64,000 nucleotides of DNA from Falsirhodobacter xinxiangensis. GTDB taxonomy: Bacteria > Pseudomonadota > Alphaproteobacteria > Rhodobacterales > Rhodobacteraceae. Shown here piece after piece: positions 1-7,850 of the stretch (its first letter is position 1; every line of letters begins with the position of its first letter). The position numbers and the translations under genes were made by a program. The stretch is taken from contig NZ_SMYN01000006.1 in assembly GCF_004959935.1 (NCBI RefSeq), positions 62,001-126,000 of the forward strand, given 5' to 3'. Under the pieces are notes generated by a model. It ran no database searches. It was not told where the DNA came from and saw only the letters and a program-made list of their open reading frames with translations.

Positions 1-903
1 GCGCTGCCGAACGGCGACACGGCGCATCTTTATCGCGGGCAGGTCTTCACCGCCTCGGGACAGGCTGTCGGAAAAGAGTTCACCGTCAACACCGGCACCC
101 CGAGCGATATTCCGAACCATGCGGTCATTACTCGACTGGATGGCGGGTTCTTCGTTGCATGGGACAGCGCGGTGAACCCCAACGATCCCTATGAGGATAT
201 TCGGGGCCAGTATTTCACCAACAGCGGTGCCAGGGTCGACGGCGAATTCACCGTCGCGACCCGGTCTGCGAACGCGCAGGAACATCCGGCGGTCGAGACG
301 CTGGCCGATGGCCGGCTCGTAGTGACGTGGCAGACCGATTACACCTATACCGACAGCGTCGATGTCGCGGCGCGCATCATCGATCCCGGTCAGGTCATCT
401 CGATAGGCCGCGATGGAACTGCTGGCAACGACGTGATGGCCGGAACCTTCATGAAGGAAGTCATCCGGGGCGCCGCGGGGAACGACAAGATCAGCGGCAA
501 GGGGGGCAACGACACGCTTTTGGGCGGGTCGGGGAGTGACCGGATGGATGGCGGCGCGGGGCATGACATCCTTGGCGGCGAATGGGGGAACGATCTGCTG
601 ATGGGGGGCGACGGCAGCGACCGGATGGTCGGCGGCTTCGGGAACGACATAATGGTTGGTGGCGCGGGTGCGGACAGGTTCGTGTTCCACACGGGTCACG
701 GAAAGGACCGGATCACCGACTTCACCCCCGGCAGGGATGTTCTCGATTTCTCGACCGTGACGACGATCGCGGATTTTGCCGACCTGCGCGCGAACCATGC
801 GGTGCAGGATGGCGATGATATCGTCATCCGCTACGGTGCCGCCGCAGTCCGGCTGGAGGATGTGCGGATGTCGGCACTGGACGCGGACGACTTCCTGTTC
901 TGA
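1..903 (+). CDS. RTX/hemolysin-type calcium-binding repeat protein, C-terminal part
   Basis: The reading frame is open from the first base, so the true start lies outside the window and only about 300 C-terminal residues are seen. Two copies of a roughly 55-residue repeat come first (RGQ-F...G..V..EFTV.T...HP.V..L.DG..V.W), a type common in large secreted alphaproteobacterial proteins. About nine GGxGxDxxx nonapeptides follow (415-678), then the usual C-terminal block with DRFVF, ITDF and DVLDFS. Such proteins bind calcium outside the cell and are usually exported by a type I system, but no export genes are visible here. The passenger function cannot be judged from this fragment. Its last 73 bases overlap the convergent MarR gene. 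Confidence 0.85.
   Translation, partial: ALPNGDTAHLYRGQVFTASGQAVGKEFTVNTGTPSDIPNHAVITRLDGGFFVAWDSAVNPNDPYEDIRGQYFTNSGARVDGEFTVATRSANAQEHPAVETLADGRLVVTWQTDYTYTDSVDVAARIIDPGQVISIGRDGTAGNDVMAGTFMKEVIRGAAGNDKISGKGGNDTLLGGSGSDRMDGGAGHDILGGEWGNDLLMGGDGSDRMVGGFGNDIMVGGAGADRFVFHTGHGKDRITDFTPGRDVLDFSTVTTIADFADLRANHAVQDGDDIVIRYGAAAVRLEDVRMSALDADDFLF
415..678 (+). repeat. RTX nonapeptide repeat block
   Basis: Tandem coding repeats of the form GGxGxDxxx, for example GGNDTLLGG, GSDRMDGG and GNDIMVGG. In this family they fold as a calcium-loaded parallel beta roll. The repeats are conserved at protein level and are not exact DNA copies. Confidence 0.85.
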
Positions 904-1352
904 GCCAAAGCTGCATCGCGCAGCCCGTCCAGCGCCTCGCAAAGATCGGTGCCCTCGATCCCGAGGGCGCCGTGCGATGCCTCCCAAACCGGGACTGCGC
1001 GTTCCAGCACGGCAAGCCCGGCGGGGGTCAGCGTCAGCCGCTTTGCCCGCCTGTCGCGCGCGTCGGGGGTCGTGGTCAGCAGCCCGCGCCCCTCCAGCAC
1101 CTTGACGGCGGCGGTCAGCGTGGTGCGGTCCATCGCCAGCAGGTCCGCGACTGAACCTATCGTCGGCGGTTCGGGCCGGTTCAGCGAGATCAGCAGCGAG
1201 AACTGCCCCCCCGTGATTCCGACCGGGCGCAGGGCGTCGTCGAAATGCCGCGCCAGCGCCCGTGCGGCGCGTTGTGTGTGCAGGCAAAGGCAATGATCCC
1301 TGACATGCAGGGTCATGGCGAATGTGGCGCGGGCAGGGGCCGGGTTTGACAT
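831..1352 (-). CDS. MarR family transcriptional regulator
   Basis: A 173-residue winged-helix repressor. Residues 50-115 carry the MarR core: the recognition region VADLLAMDRTTLTAAVKVLEGRGL followed by the wing DARDRRAKRLTLTPAG. It diverges from the glutathione S-transferase gene, and a perfect 12-base palindrome sits between them, so it probably represses itself and the GST/DUF1428 pair. The ligand is unknown. The last 22 or so residues are low-complexity (Ser/Ala rich) and antisense to the RTX gene end, so the ancestral stop may have lain upstream. An internal Met at residue 13 is an alternative start. Confidence 0.85.
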   Translation of the reverse strand: MSNPAPARATFAMTLHVRDHCLCLHTQRAARALARHFDDALRPVGITGGQFSLLISLNRPEPPTIGSVADLLAMDRTTLTAAVKVLEGRGLLTTTPDARDRRAKRLTLTPAGLAVLERAVPVWEASHGALGIEGTDLCEALDGLRDAALAQNRKSSASSADIRTSSSRTAAAP

Positions 1353-1363
1353 CCGCTATATAT

Positions 1364-1375
1364 GTTGATATCAAC
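1364..1375. promoter_or_regulatory. Palindromic operator candidate between marR and GST genes
   Basis: GTTGATATCAAC is a perfect 12-base palindrome in an AT-rich patch between the divergent MarR regulator (start 1352) and GST gene (start 1419). MarR proteins bind short palindromes of this kind, and the TTGATATCAA core resembles common MarR sites. Assignment to this MarR is inference from position. Confidence 0.6.
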
Positions 1376-1418
1376 CTAAACTGTCAATCACGCGATTCCG
1401 GATCAGAGGAGGATGGGA

Positions 1419-2096
1419 ATGCTGCGGGACTGCGAATTATCCGTCACGGCTTTCGATTGGGTTCCGGGCTTCGCCCAGGGCCTCGTGCGCGATCTGCGCG
1501 TGCGATGGGCGCTGGAGGAGGCGGGGCTTCCCTATGAGGTCGATCTTCTGGCGCAAGGCACGCAAGGCGACGCGCCGAACCTTGCCCGCCAGCCCTTCGG
1601 ACAGGTGCCAAGCCTGAAGATGGGCGACGGGTCGATGTTTGAAAGCGGTGCGATCGTCTGGCGCATCGCGCAGGAAAGCGATGTTCTGCTGCCACCCGAT
1701 CCCGCCGGCCGCGATGCCGCGCTGTCGTGGCTGTTCGCGGCGCTGAACACGATAGAGCCGCCGATCTCGATGCTGGCGCAGCTGGACTTCTTTTCGACCG
1801 ACACAGAAGCGGCGGGGCGGCTGCGCCCCGAGATCGTCGCCGCGATCCGGCTGCGGCTTTCGGCATTGGAGCGGGAGCTTGCGGGGCGCGACTGGCTGGC
1901 GGACCGCTTCACCGTCGGCGATCTGATGATGGGCGCCGTGTTGCGGATGGTGGATCGCGACACGCTGGGGGATTTCCCGGCGACCGCCGCCTATGTGGAC
2001 CGCTGCATCGACCGCCCCGCCTTTCGCAAGGCGCTGGCGGGCCAGTTGCAACCCTTCGCCCAGAACGAGGCCCGCTATGCCTCGATGCTGCAATAG
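1419..2096 (+). CDS. Glutathione S-transferase family protein
   Basis: About 225 residues with a thioredoxin-like N-terminal domain (LRVRWALEEAGLPYEV, then FGQVPSLKMGDG and the glutathione-contact FESGAI) and an all-helical C-terminal domain with DWLADRFTVGDLMMG. The start at 1419 is chosen over the ATG at 1413 because AGGAGG (1407-1412) touches the first ATG but lies six bases from the second. It probably conjugates glutathione to electrophiles in the cytoplasm. It is co-transcribed with the DUF1428 gene 12 bases downstream and probably induced through the MarR regulator. Confidence 0.85.
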   Translation: MLRDCELSVTAFDWVPGFAQGLVRDLRVRWALEEAGLPYEVDLLAQGTQGDAPNLARQPFGQVPSLKMGDGSMFESGAIVWRIAQESDVLLPPDPAGRDAALSWLFAALNTIEPPISMLAQLDFFSTDTEAAGRLRPEIVAAIRLRLSALERELAGRDWLADRFTVGDLMMGAVLRMVDRDTLGDFPATAAYVDRCIDRPAFRKALAGQLQPFAQNEARYASMLQ

Positions 2097-2108
2097 AGGA
2101 GATGTGAG

Positions 2109-2462
2109 ATGACTTATGTCGACGGATTCATCATTGCCGTGCCGACTGCGCGGAAAGAAGACTATATCGCCCATGCCGCGCTGGCAGCCCCGGCGTTCCG
2201 CCGCCATGGCGCGCTGCGTGTGGTGGAGACATGGGGCGACGACGTTCCCGCGGGCAAAGTGACCGATTTCCAACGCTCGGTCCAGGCCACGGACGAGGAA
2301 ACGGTCTGCTTTTCGTGGATCGAATGGCCGGACAAGGCGACGCGCGATGCCGCCATGCCCAAGGTCTTCGAGGAGATGGAGACCTTGATGAAGGACCATC
2401 CGATGCCCTTTGACGGGCAGCGGATGGTCTATGGCGGGTTCCAGTCGGTGCTGGACGACTGA
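2109..2462 (+). CDS. DUF1428 family protein (YbaA-like)
   Basis: 117 residues matching the DUF1428 family: MTYVDGFIIAVP start, the WGDDVPAGKVTDF centre, CFSWIEWPDK and a terminal MVYGGF. The family has a ferredoxin-like alpha/beta-barrel fold and no firmly established role. It follows the GST gene by 12 bases with its own GAGGAGATG ribosome-binding region. Its TGA abuts the stop of the convergent MFS gene, the two stops forming the palindrome TGATCA at 2460-2465. Confidence 0.85.
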   Translation: MTYVDGFIIAVPTARKEDYIAHAALAAPAFRRHGALRVVETWGDDVPAGKVTDFQRSVQATDEETVCFSWIEWPDKATRDAAMPKVFEEMETLMKDHPMPFDGQRMVYGGFQSVLDD

Positions 2463-3779
2463 TCACTCCAGCTGGCGACCACGCGATTCCACGTCGACAA
2501 GCCAGACCGCGAGCGCCGCCGCCAGCAGGATCGCAGAGATCACCGCCAATGACAGCGTGAAGTGGCTGGCCATGATCGGTGCGATCAGCGACGGGGCGAA
2601 CAGCCCCCCGAACCGCGCCATCGCCCCCGCCGTTCCCATTCCGCTGGCCCGCAGCGGGGTGGGATAAACCTCGGGGGTGAAGGCGTAAAGCGCGCCCCAT
2701 GTGCCAAGCAGCGCAAAGCTGAGCAGAAGCGATGCGCCTGCGATCACCCCCGCGCTGTCACCCAGCCCATAGATCAGGCTGCCGACCGCCGCCAGCAGCA
2801 GGAAGCCCACCAGCGTCGGCTTGCGCCCCCAGCGGTCCACGCCATAGGCCGAAAGCGCATAACCGGGCAGTTGCACCAGCGCCAGCAGGATCAGGAAGAC
2901 CTGCCCGCGCATGAAGCCGAACCCCTCGCTGGCCATGCGGATCGGCAGATAGACGAACAGCCCGTAATAGGCGATCGAGACCAGCATCCACGCCGCGAAC
3001 AGGCACAGGCTGCGACGGCGCATTTCCGGCGAGAACAGGTCCAGCACGGAACGGCGCTCCATCTTCTCGGGGGCCAGTGCCGCGATGGGCGTGGACGAGC
3101 CGTTGCGGCGGGCGACACGTTCCAGAACGCTGCGCGCTTCTTCGGTGCGCCCGGATTTGGCCAGATACATCGGCGATTCCGGGATGTAAAAGCGCAGAAC
3201 CACCCCGATCAACGCCGGAATCCCGGTCACGAAGAAGATCACGCGCCATGCGTCGTCGCCCATCGTGGCGGCGGCCAGCGCCAGAACCGCAAGGACGATC
3301 GTGCCGACGGCCCAGAACGTCTCCATCAACACCAGCCAGCGCCCGCGTTTCGAGGATGGCAGGAATTCGGCCAGCATCGTGTAATCGACGGGAAGCGTCC
3401 CGCCGACGCCCAGCCCGGTCAGGAAACGCAGCACCAGCAGCCATTGCAGATCCGGCGCGAAGGCCGAGGCGACCCCCGCGATGGCGTCTATCAGAACCGC
3501 GGCCAGCAGCACGGGCCGCCGCCCGATCCGGTCGGCCAGGCGGCCGAACACGAATGCACCGATCAGCATGCCGATGAAGAACATCGTGCCGGTGCGCAGC
3601 GCCTCGGGCATGGTCACGCCGAAGGTCGCGGCGATGGAGGGGGCGCTGAACCCGATGGACAGCACCTGCATCGCGTCAGCCATCCAGACGAGGCCGAAGA
3701 TGATGAAAAGACGGTATTGGAACGGGCCTACGCCTGCGGCGCGGATCCCCTGTTCGACGGTGATCGTGGGAGCGGACAT
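2463..3779 (-). CDS. MFS transporter, sugar/aromatic-acid porter type
   Basis: 438 residues with about 12 membrane segments. Family motifs are clear: GRLADRIGRR in the first intracellular loop, PESPMYL before the central loop, YGVDRWGRKPT after TM8, and PEVYPTPLRASGMG near TM10. This pattern belongs to the SV2/sugar-porter and aromatic-acid:H+ symporter branch. The start MSAPTIT at 3779 sits just before the first amphipathic stretch; an upstream in-frame extension is basic and unlike the family. The substrate is unknown. It is divergent from a nucleobase permease, so an N-heterocycle or its breakdown product is possible. Confidence 0.85.
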   Translation of the reverse strand: MSAPTITVEQGIRAAGVGPFQYRLFIIFGLVWMADAMQVLSIGFSAPSIAATFGVTMPEALRTGTMFFIGMLIGAFVFGRLADRIGRRPVLLAAVLIDAIAGVASAFAPDLQWLLVLRFLTGLGVGGTLPVDYTMLAEFLPSSKRGRWLVLMETFWAVGTIVLAVLALAAATMGDDAWRVIFFVTGIPALIGVVLRFYIPESPMYLAKSGRTEEARSVLERVARRNGSSTPIAALAPEKMERRSVLDLFSPEMRRRSLCLFAAWMLVSIAYYGLFVYLPIRMASEGFGFMRGQVFLILLALVQLPGYALSAYGVDRWGRKPTLVGFLLLAAVGSLIYGLGDSAGVIAGASLLLSFALLGTWGALYAFTPEVYPTPLRASGMGTAGAMARFGGLFAPSLIAPIMASHFTLSLAVISAILLAAALAVWLVDVESRGRQLE

Positions 3780-4003
3780 CGATTCTCTCTGCGGTTGCGG
3801 AAGGCCCCCCTTTGCGGGTCGATGCGCCCGTCTCTGTGCCTTGTAAAAAGGCGCACCCTTATGCGGATGCCGGTGAAGCCGCGCTTTGCATAGCGCAGCC
3901 GCCACGGTCCGTCATTCGAATTTTACAAAACCGGGTCGCGGCCTTGCACGGTTGCCCGATCCGGGGCAGAGCCAGCCCGATCAAACAGACGGGGACCCAA
4001 GGG
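3780..4003. promoter_or_regulatory. Divergent control region, MFS / NCS2 permease
   Basis: 224 bases without a gene. It contains an inverted repeat GCCTT-GTAAA-AAGGC at 3838-3852 and, 80 bases on, TTTTACAA (3921-3928), the reverse complement of TTGTAAAA inside the first element (3841-3848). The pair could be two half-sites of one regulator acting on both divergent transporters. No regulator gene is adjacent and no riboswitch fold was recognised. Confidence 0.35.
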
Positions 4004-5287
4004 ATGAGCTATTTTCCGAAGTGGCCGCTTGCACGCGGCGCGGTGGTGATGCCGGACGAACGGCTGCCCTTGGGCGCGGCGGTGCCGATGGGCATCCAGC
4101 ACCTGCTGGCGATGTCGGGATCGACCATCCTTGCGCCGCTGCTGATGGGGTTCGATCCGAACCTCGCGATCCTGTTTTCTGGGGTCGGCACGTTGATCTT
4201 CTTCATCTGCACGGCGGGGCGGATGCCCAGCTATCTCGGCTCGTCCTTTTCCTTCATCGCGGTGGTGATCGCGGCGACGGGATATGCGGGTGCCGGGGCG
4301 AATGCCAATATCGGGGTGGCACTGGGCGGGATCATCGCGGCGGGTGCGCTTTACACCCTGATCGGGTTGATCGTCATGGCGACGGGCACCGCATGGGTCG
4401 AACGGCTGATGCCTCCGGCAGTGACGGGGGCGATCGGTGCGTCCATCGGATTGAACCTCGCGCCGGTTGCGGTGCAGGGGGTGGAAGGAACCGGGCCGCA
4501 TATGCTGGTCGCGCTGCTGACGCTGGCCTCGGTCGCGCTGTTCTCGGTCTATGGCAGCGTTGCGCTGCGGCGGGTGTCGATCCTTCTGGGCATCGCCGTC
4601 GGATATGCGGCGGTGCTGGTGCTTGGCAACGGCTTCGGACTGCTGCCGCCCATCGACTTTTCGGCACTGCAAGCCGCGCGGTGGTTCGGGTTGCCGCAGT
4701 TCCACGCGCCCGAGTTCGACAGCCGCGCGATGATGCTGATCGCCCCGGTCGCGCTGATCCTCGTGGCCGAAAATCTTGGCCATATCAAGGCCATAGGCGC
4801 GATGACGGGGCGGAACATGGACCGTTTCATCGGGCGCGGCTTCGTGGGTGACGGGATCGCCACGATGATTTCGGGCGCGGGCGGCGGCACCGGTGTCACC
4901 ACCTATGCCGAGAATATGGGTGTGATGGCGGTCACGCGCGTCTTCTCGACCCTGATCTTCGTGATCTCGGCCGTGGTCGCAATCGCGCTTGGATTCCTGC
5001 CGAAATTCGGCGCGCTGCTGGCGACGATCCCTGCGCCGGTGCTGGGCGGGCTGGCCGTCGCGGTGTTCGGCCTTATCGCTGCAGCGATGGCACGGCTGTG
5101 GGTGGACAACCACGTCGATTTCGCCGATCCGCGCAACCTTTTCACGGTCGGCACGGCGCTGATCTTCGGGGCGGGGGATTTCACCTTCACGCTTGGCGGC
5201 TTCACCGTGGGCGGGATCGGCACGGCGACGCTGGCCGCCATCGTCATCTATCAGCTTCTGGGGATCGGTCGGCGCTCAGCCCAGTGA
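4004..5287 (+). CDS. NCS2 family nucleobase permease (uracil/xanthine type)
   Basis: 427 residues, polytopic. It shows the NCS2 layout: N-terminal LGAAVPMGIQHLLAMSGSTILAP, the QH pair in TM1, LGSSFSFIA in TM3, the TM8 region IAPVALILVAENLGHIKA with the substrate-contacting Glu, and GGGTGVTTYAENMG in TM10. It imports uracil, xanthine or a related base with protons. The start at 4004 (MSYFPKWPLARG) fits family length; a longer frame upstream is not membrane-like. The uracil versus purine choice cannot be made from sequence. The nearby XdhC gene gives weak support for a purine. It overlaps the convergent gene by 12 bases. Confidence 0.88.
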   Translation: MSYFPKWPLARGAVVMPDERLPLGAAVPMGIQHLLAMSGSTILAPLLMGFDPNLAILFSGVGTLIFFICTAGRMPSYLGSSFSFIAVVIAATGYAGAGANANIGVALGGIIAAGALYTLIGLIVMATGTAWVERLMPPAVTGAIGASIGLNLAPVAVQGVEGTGPHMLVALLTLASVALFSVYGSVALRRVSILLGIAVGYAAVLVLGNGFGLLPPIDFSALQAARWFGLPQFHAPEFDSRAMMLIAPVALILVAENLGHIKAIGAMTGRNMDRFIGRGFVGDGIATMISGAGGGTGVTTYAENMGVMAVTRVFSTLIFVISAVVAIALGFLPKFGALLATIPAPVLGGLAVAVFGLIAAAMARLWVDNHVDFADPRNLFTVGTALIFGAGDFTFTLGGFTVGGIGTATLAAIVIYQLLGIGRRSAQ

Positions 5288-5755
5288 CAGGAGGGCGGGG
5301 GCGTAAAGCTCCCGCACCACCGCAACATCCCCGCGTCCGGGCAGGGCCAGCGCGGCGCGCACGTCAAGGATATGGTCCGCCGCATCCGTGACATCCGCCG
5401 AAAGCAGCCGGCGTTCGGGGCCATGACACTCCAGCAGCACACCGAAGGGCGTTTGCGTCGTCAGCAGCCGCGCCGCGACATCGCTTGGCAGGCTGTCCGG
5501 CAGATACCAGTTTTCGGCTCGCGAGACGACCGTGCCGCCCCATGACAGCGCCACCCGGCGATAGCGCAGGGGTGCGCCCTGCAAGGGCGAATCGCCGCCC
5601 GGTGCCAGCACACGATCCTCGATCACTGCGGCGTGCAACTGGCCCGGCATCCTTGCGGCGCACCACGCCTCCAGCGCCGCCGAGGCGGTCGGATGGCGCA
5701 GGATGAACGCCAGAAGCGTCTCGGCCCCTTCGGACAATGTCACCTCGGTCAGCAT
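5276..5755 (-). CDS. Chorismate-lyase/UTRA-fold protein, function unknown
   Basis: 159 residues starting at MLTEVTLSEG. The middle reads RYRRVALSWGG, AENWYLPDSL and TPFGVLLE, which resembles the chorismate pyruvate-lyase/UTRA superfamily (the UbiC-like 'R.V.L ... A...P ... LG..L' pattern). The match is at fold level, so no enzymatic activity is claimed. The position is suggestive: it is divergent from a prephenate dehydrogenase that also acts downstream of chorismate. Its 3' end overlaps the NCS2 permease gene. Confidence 0.5.
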   Translation of the reverse strand: MLTEVTLSEGAETLLAFILRHPTASAALEAWCAARMPGQLHAAVIEDRVLAPGGDSPLQGAPLRYRRVALSWGGTVVSRAENWYLPDSLPSDVAARLLTTQTPFGVLLECHGPERRLLSADVTDAADHILDVRAALALPGRGDVAVVRELYAPALLSLG

Positions 5756-5829
5756 GTCGGTCCTGCGGCGGCTTAGAGGAAAACCCGCGCTCTTGCCAGC
5801 CCATGCGCAAGCGGTTAGATCATGCGGCC

Positions 5830-5880
5830 ATGAGACAGGAACAGACGACCTTCGCACGTTCGTATTATCCGCTGCACTAG
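5830..5880 (+). CDS. Possible Tyr-Tyr leader peptide upstream of prephenate dehydrogenase
   Basis: A 16-codon frame, MRQEQTTFARSYYPLH then TAG. The two consecutive TAT tyrosine codons (5863-5868) sit directly before the 5' arm of a perfect stem-loop, and the stop codon lies in that loop. It is about 100 bases upstream of a tyrosine-pathway gene, which is the arrangement expected of amino-acid attenuation. Against it: no good ribosome-binding site before the ATG and no clear terminator hairpin with a U-run before 5977. It may be chance. Confidence 0.3.
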   Translation: MRQEQTTFARSYYPLH

Positions 5881-5921
5881 CAGCGGAGCCGTCTTGACGC
5901 CTTCCGCCGCACTGCCAGCGG
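5868..5921 (+). promoter_or_regulatory. Alternative stem-loops in the prephenate dehydrogenase leader
   Basis: TCCGCTG (5868-5874), loop CACTAG, CAGCGGA (5881-5887) is a perfect 7-base-pair hairpin. A second CAGCGG at 5916-5921 could pair with the same CCGCTG arm, and CCGC/GCGG pairing around 5903-5921 is also possible, so mutually exclusive structures can form. The role is inferred only from position. Confidence 0.35.
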
Positions 5922-5976
5922 TCGAACGGCGAGATGCATGACACCCCTGGCCCGTTTTTCCCTTCGGATCAGGATC

Positions 5977-6711
5977 ATGTTTGAAAAGCCCACCCTTACC
6001 ATCATCGGATTCGGCGCCTTCGGGGCGCTGGCGGCGGCATCGCTGGCCCCGCATCTGCGGGTGATCGTCCACGACCCTTCCCCGCATGCCCGCGATGCGG
6101 CGCTTGCCGCGGGGTTCGACGTTCTGGACGATCTGGCCCGGATCGAGGGCGAATTCATCCTGCTTGCCGTGCCGGTTCCCGCGCTTGAAGGGTGCCTGAC
6201 GCGCCTTGCCCCGCATCTGCGCCCGGGACAGGTCGTGATCGATACCTGTTCCATCAAGGAGGAACCCGCGCGCCTGATGCGCCATCTATTGCCGCCGGGG
6301 GTCGATGGGCTGCCGACCCACCCGATGTTCGGGCCGAACAGCGCCGCGCGGGGTCTTCGGGGATTGCGGATCGTGCTGTGCCCCCAAGGTGTAAAATGGC
6401 GGCGGATCGCGGCATTCCTGCGTGCCCGCTTGGGCCTGCAGGTAATCCTCACCTCGCCCGAGGATCACGACAGGCAGGCGGCCGTCGGGCAAGGGCTCGT
6501 CCATCTGCTGGCCCATGCCTTCGACGCGGTCGGCGCACCGGCGATCCGCACGAGCAGCTTCGATCTTCTGACCGACGCCTTCGCGATGGTCCGCAGCGAT
6601 CCGCCCGAGGTGTTCAGTGCCATCACCCGCGGCAATCGCCACATGGCCGATGCGCGCGAAAGGCTGGTCCGCGCCATCGCCGACCTTTCCTCGGTGCCCT
6701 TGCGACCCTAG
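5977..6711 (+). CDS. Prephenate/arogenate dehydrogenase family protein
   Basis: 244 residues. The N-terminal NAD(P)-binding Rossmann motif is IIGFGAFGALAAASLA, followed by FILLAVPVPALEGCL and the family signature THPMFGPNS near residue 90. The helical C-terminal domain contains HDRQAAVGQGLVHLL with the conserved His. It would oxidatively decarboxylate prephenate or arogenate in tyrosine synthesis. The start at 5977 follows GGATCAGGATC; a start 39 bases upstream would add a basic tail before the Rossmann fold. No ACT domain is present. XdhC follows nine bases later. Confidence 0.82.
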   Translation: MFEKPTLTIIGFGAFGALAAASLAPHLRVIVHDPSPHARDAALAAGFDVLDDLARIEGEFILLAVPVPALEGCLTRLAPHLRPGQVVIDTCSIKEEPARLMRHLLPPGVDGLPTHPMFGPNSAARGLRGLRIVLCPQGVKWRRIAAFLRARLGLQVILTSPEDHDRQAAVGQGLVHLLAHAFDAVGAPAIRTSSFDLLTDAFAMVRSDPPEVFSAITRGNRHMADARERLVRAIADLSSVPLRP

Positions 6712-6720
6712 ATCACCGCC

Positions 6721-7605
6721 ATGCGGGATCTTGTGCGAACAGCGACGGAACAGCGGATCATTCGGATCTGCGAGAGCGATTTTCCCATTCGCCGGGCTTT
6801 GGATCTGGACCGGGCGGCGCTGGCGGTCATCACGGGGGTGGAGGGGCCGTCCTATCGCCCCATGGGCGCGACGATGGTGATCGGAGCGGACGGGCACGCC
6901 TTTGGCAATCTTTCGTCGGGCTGCCTCGATGCCGATGTGATTCAGCGCGCCGGGGGTGCGATCGCGGGCGGGCAGGCGGAAACCTTGCGCTATGGCCGGA
7001 ACTCGCCCTTCTTCGACATCGTGCTGCCTTGCGGCGGGGGGCTGGACATCACGATCCTGCCGCGTCCGCCTATCGAAGCATTGGCGGATGCCGCATCACG
7101 GCTGGCGGCGCGTCAGATAGTGCGGATCGACCTGACGCCCGGCCTGTCGCTGGAAATCCGCCCGCAGGTGCGATTCATCGTCTTCGGAAAGGGGCCGGAG
7201 ACGAGCTGTTTTGCACGGCTGGCGCGTCAGGCGGGCTATCCGGTGGACCTGCTCTCGCCCGATCCCGAGACGCTGGATGCGGCGGGGTTCGGCAAGATCG
7301 ACGCGCTGACGGCATGGCCCGAGGGGCTGTCCGCCGATGCGCGCAGTGCGGTGGCCGTGTTCTTTCACGATCACGACCGCGAACCGCCGCTGTTGGAGGC
7401 GGCGCTGCACGGTCCTGCCTTCTATGTCGGGGCGCAGGGCAGTCTGCGTGCGCACGAGGCGCGCTGTGCGGTCCTGGCGGCGCGGGGCGCCCCGACACAT
7501 CGGCTCGCCTCGCCATTCGGTCTCATCCCGTCGACCCGCGATGCAAGGACGCTGGCGGTGTCGGTCCTTGCCCATGTGCTGGAGGTCGACGCGCAGCGGC
7601 CCTGA
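6721..7605 (+). CDS. XdhC/CoxI family protein
   Basis: 294 residues. The N-terminal XdhC/CoxI domain shows GVEGPSYRPMGATMVI and the family motif NLSSGCLDADV with its conserved Cys, then LPCGGGLDI. The C-terminal Rossmann-like domain contains YVGAQGSLRAHEAR. XdhC proteins bind and sulfurate molybdenum cofactor for xanthine dehydrogenase-type enzymes. No molybdoenzyme subunits are present in the window, so this copy is an orphan or a diverged paralogue. It lies nine bases after the prephenate dehydrogenase gene, and its stop faces a convergent small gene four bases away. Confidence 0.83.
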   Translation: MRDLVRTATEQRIIRICESDFPIRRALDLDRAALAVITGVEGPSYRPMGATMVIGADGHAFGNLSSGCLDADVIQRAGGAIAGGQAETLRYGRNSPFFDIVLPCGGGLDITILPRPPIEALADAASRLAARQIVRIDLTPGLSLEIRPQVRFIVFGKGPETSCFARLARQAGYPVDLLSPDPETLDAAGFGKIDALTAWPEGLSADARSAVAVFFHDHDREPPLLEAALHGPAFYVGAQGSLRAHEARCAVLAARGAPTHRLASPFGLIPSTRDARTLAVSVLAHVLEVDAQRP

Positions 7606-7609
7606 GGGT

Positions 7610-7813
7610 TCAGGCCGCGTTGCGCTGCGCGAAGATCTTCTGCCAGCCCAGCACTGTCTCCTCCTCCAGATACAGAAGGCCCGCCACATCCTCTGCCGGA
7701 AGACCGTCGGCAAGCAGCAGCAGCGCATTCGCCATGCGCATCTGCAGCACCTCGGGTTTCTTGCTGTTCAGCGTTTTCAACAGGGTATCGCGGGTTTCGT
7801 CGGAAAGTTGCAT
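7610..7813 (-). CDS. Small helix-turn-helix protein, possibly an IS630-type remnant
   Basis: 67 residues, all helical by composition. The stretch MRMANALLLLADGLPAEDV followed by AGLLYLEEETVLGWQKIF resembles the N-terminal helix-turn-helix of IS630-family transposases ('RA..LLLLA.G.....A..L....TV..W...F'). The frame ends at residue 67 with no catalytic DDE region, and no inverted repeats were found. It could equally be a free-standing HTH protein. It sits between XdhC and bhcR. Confidence 0.45.
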   Translation of the reverse strand: MQLSDETRDTLLKTLNSKKPEVLQMRMANALLLLADGLPAEDVAGLLYLEEETVLGWQKIFAQRNAA

Positions 7814-7850
7814 GGGCTCGTGCTGGTGGCTTCAACGGACGCGGCATGTG

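Noticed and set aside
5888-5976. Intrinsic terminator completing the proposed tyrosine attenuator
   Set aside because: The T-run at 5956-5960 has no convincing GC hairpin immediately before it. The attenuation idea is kept only as a speculative finding.
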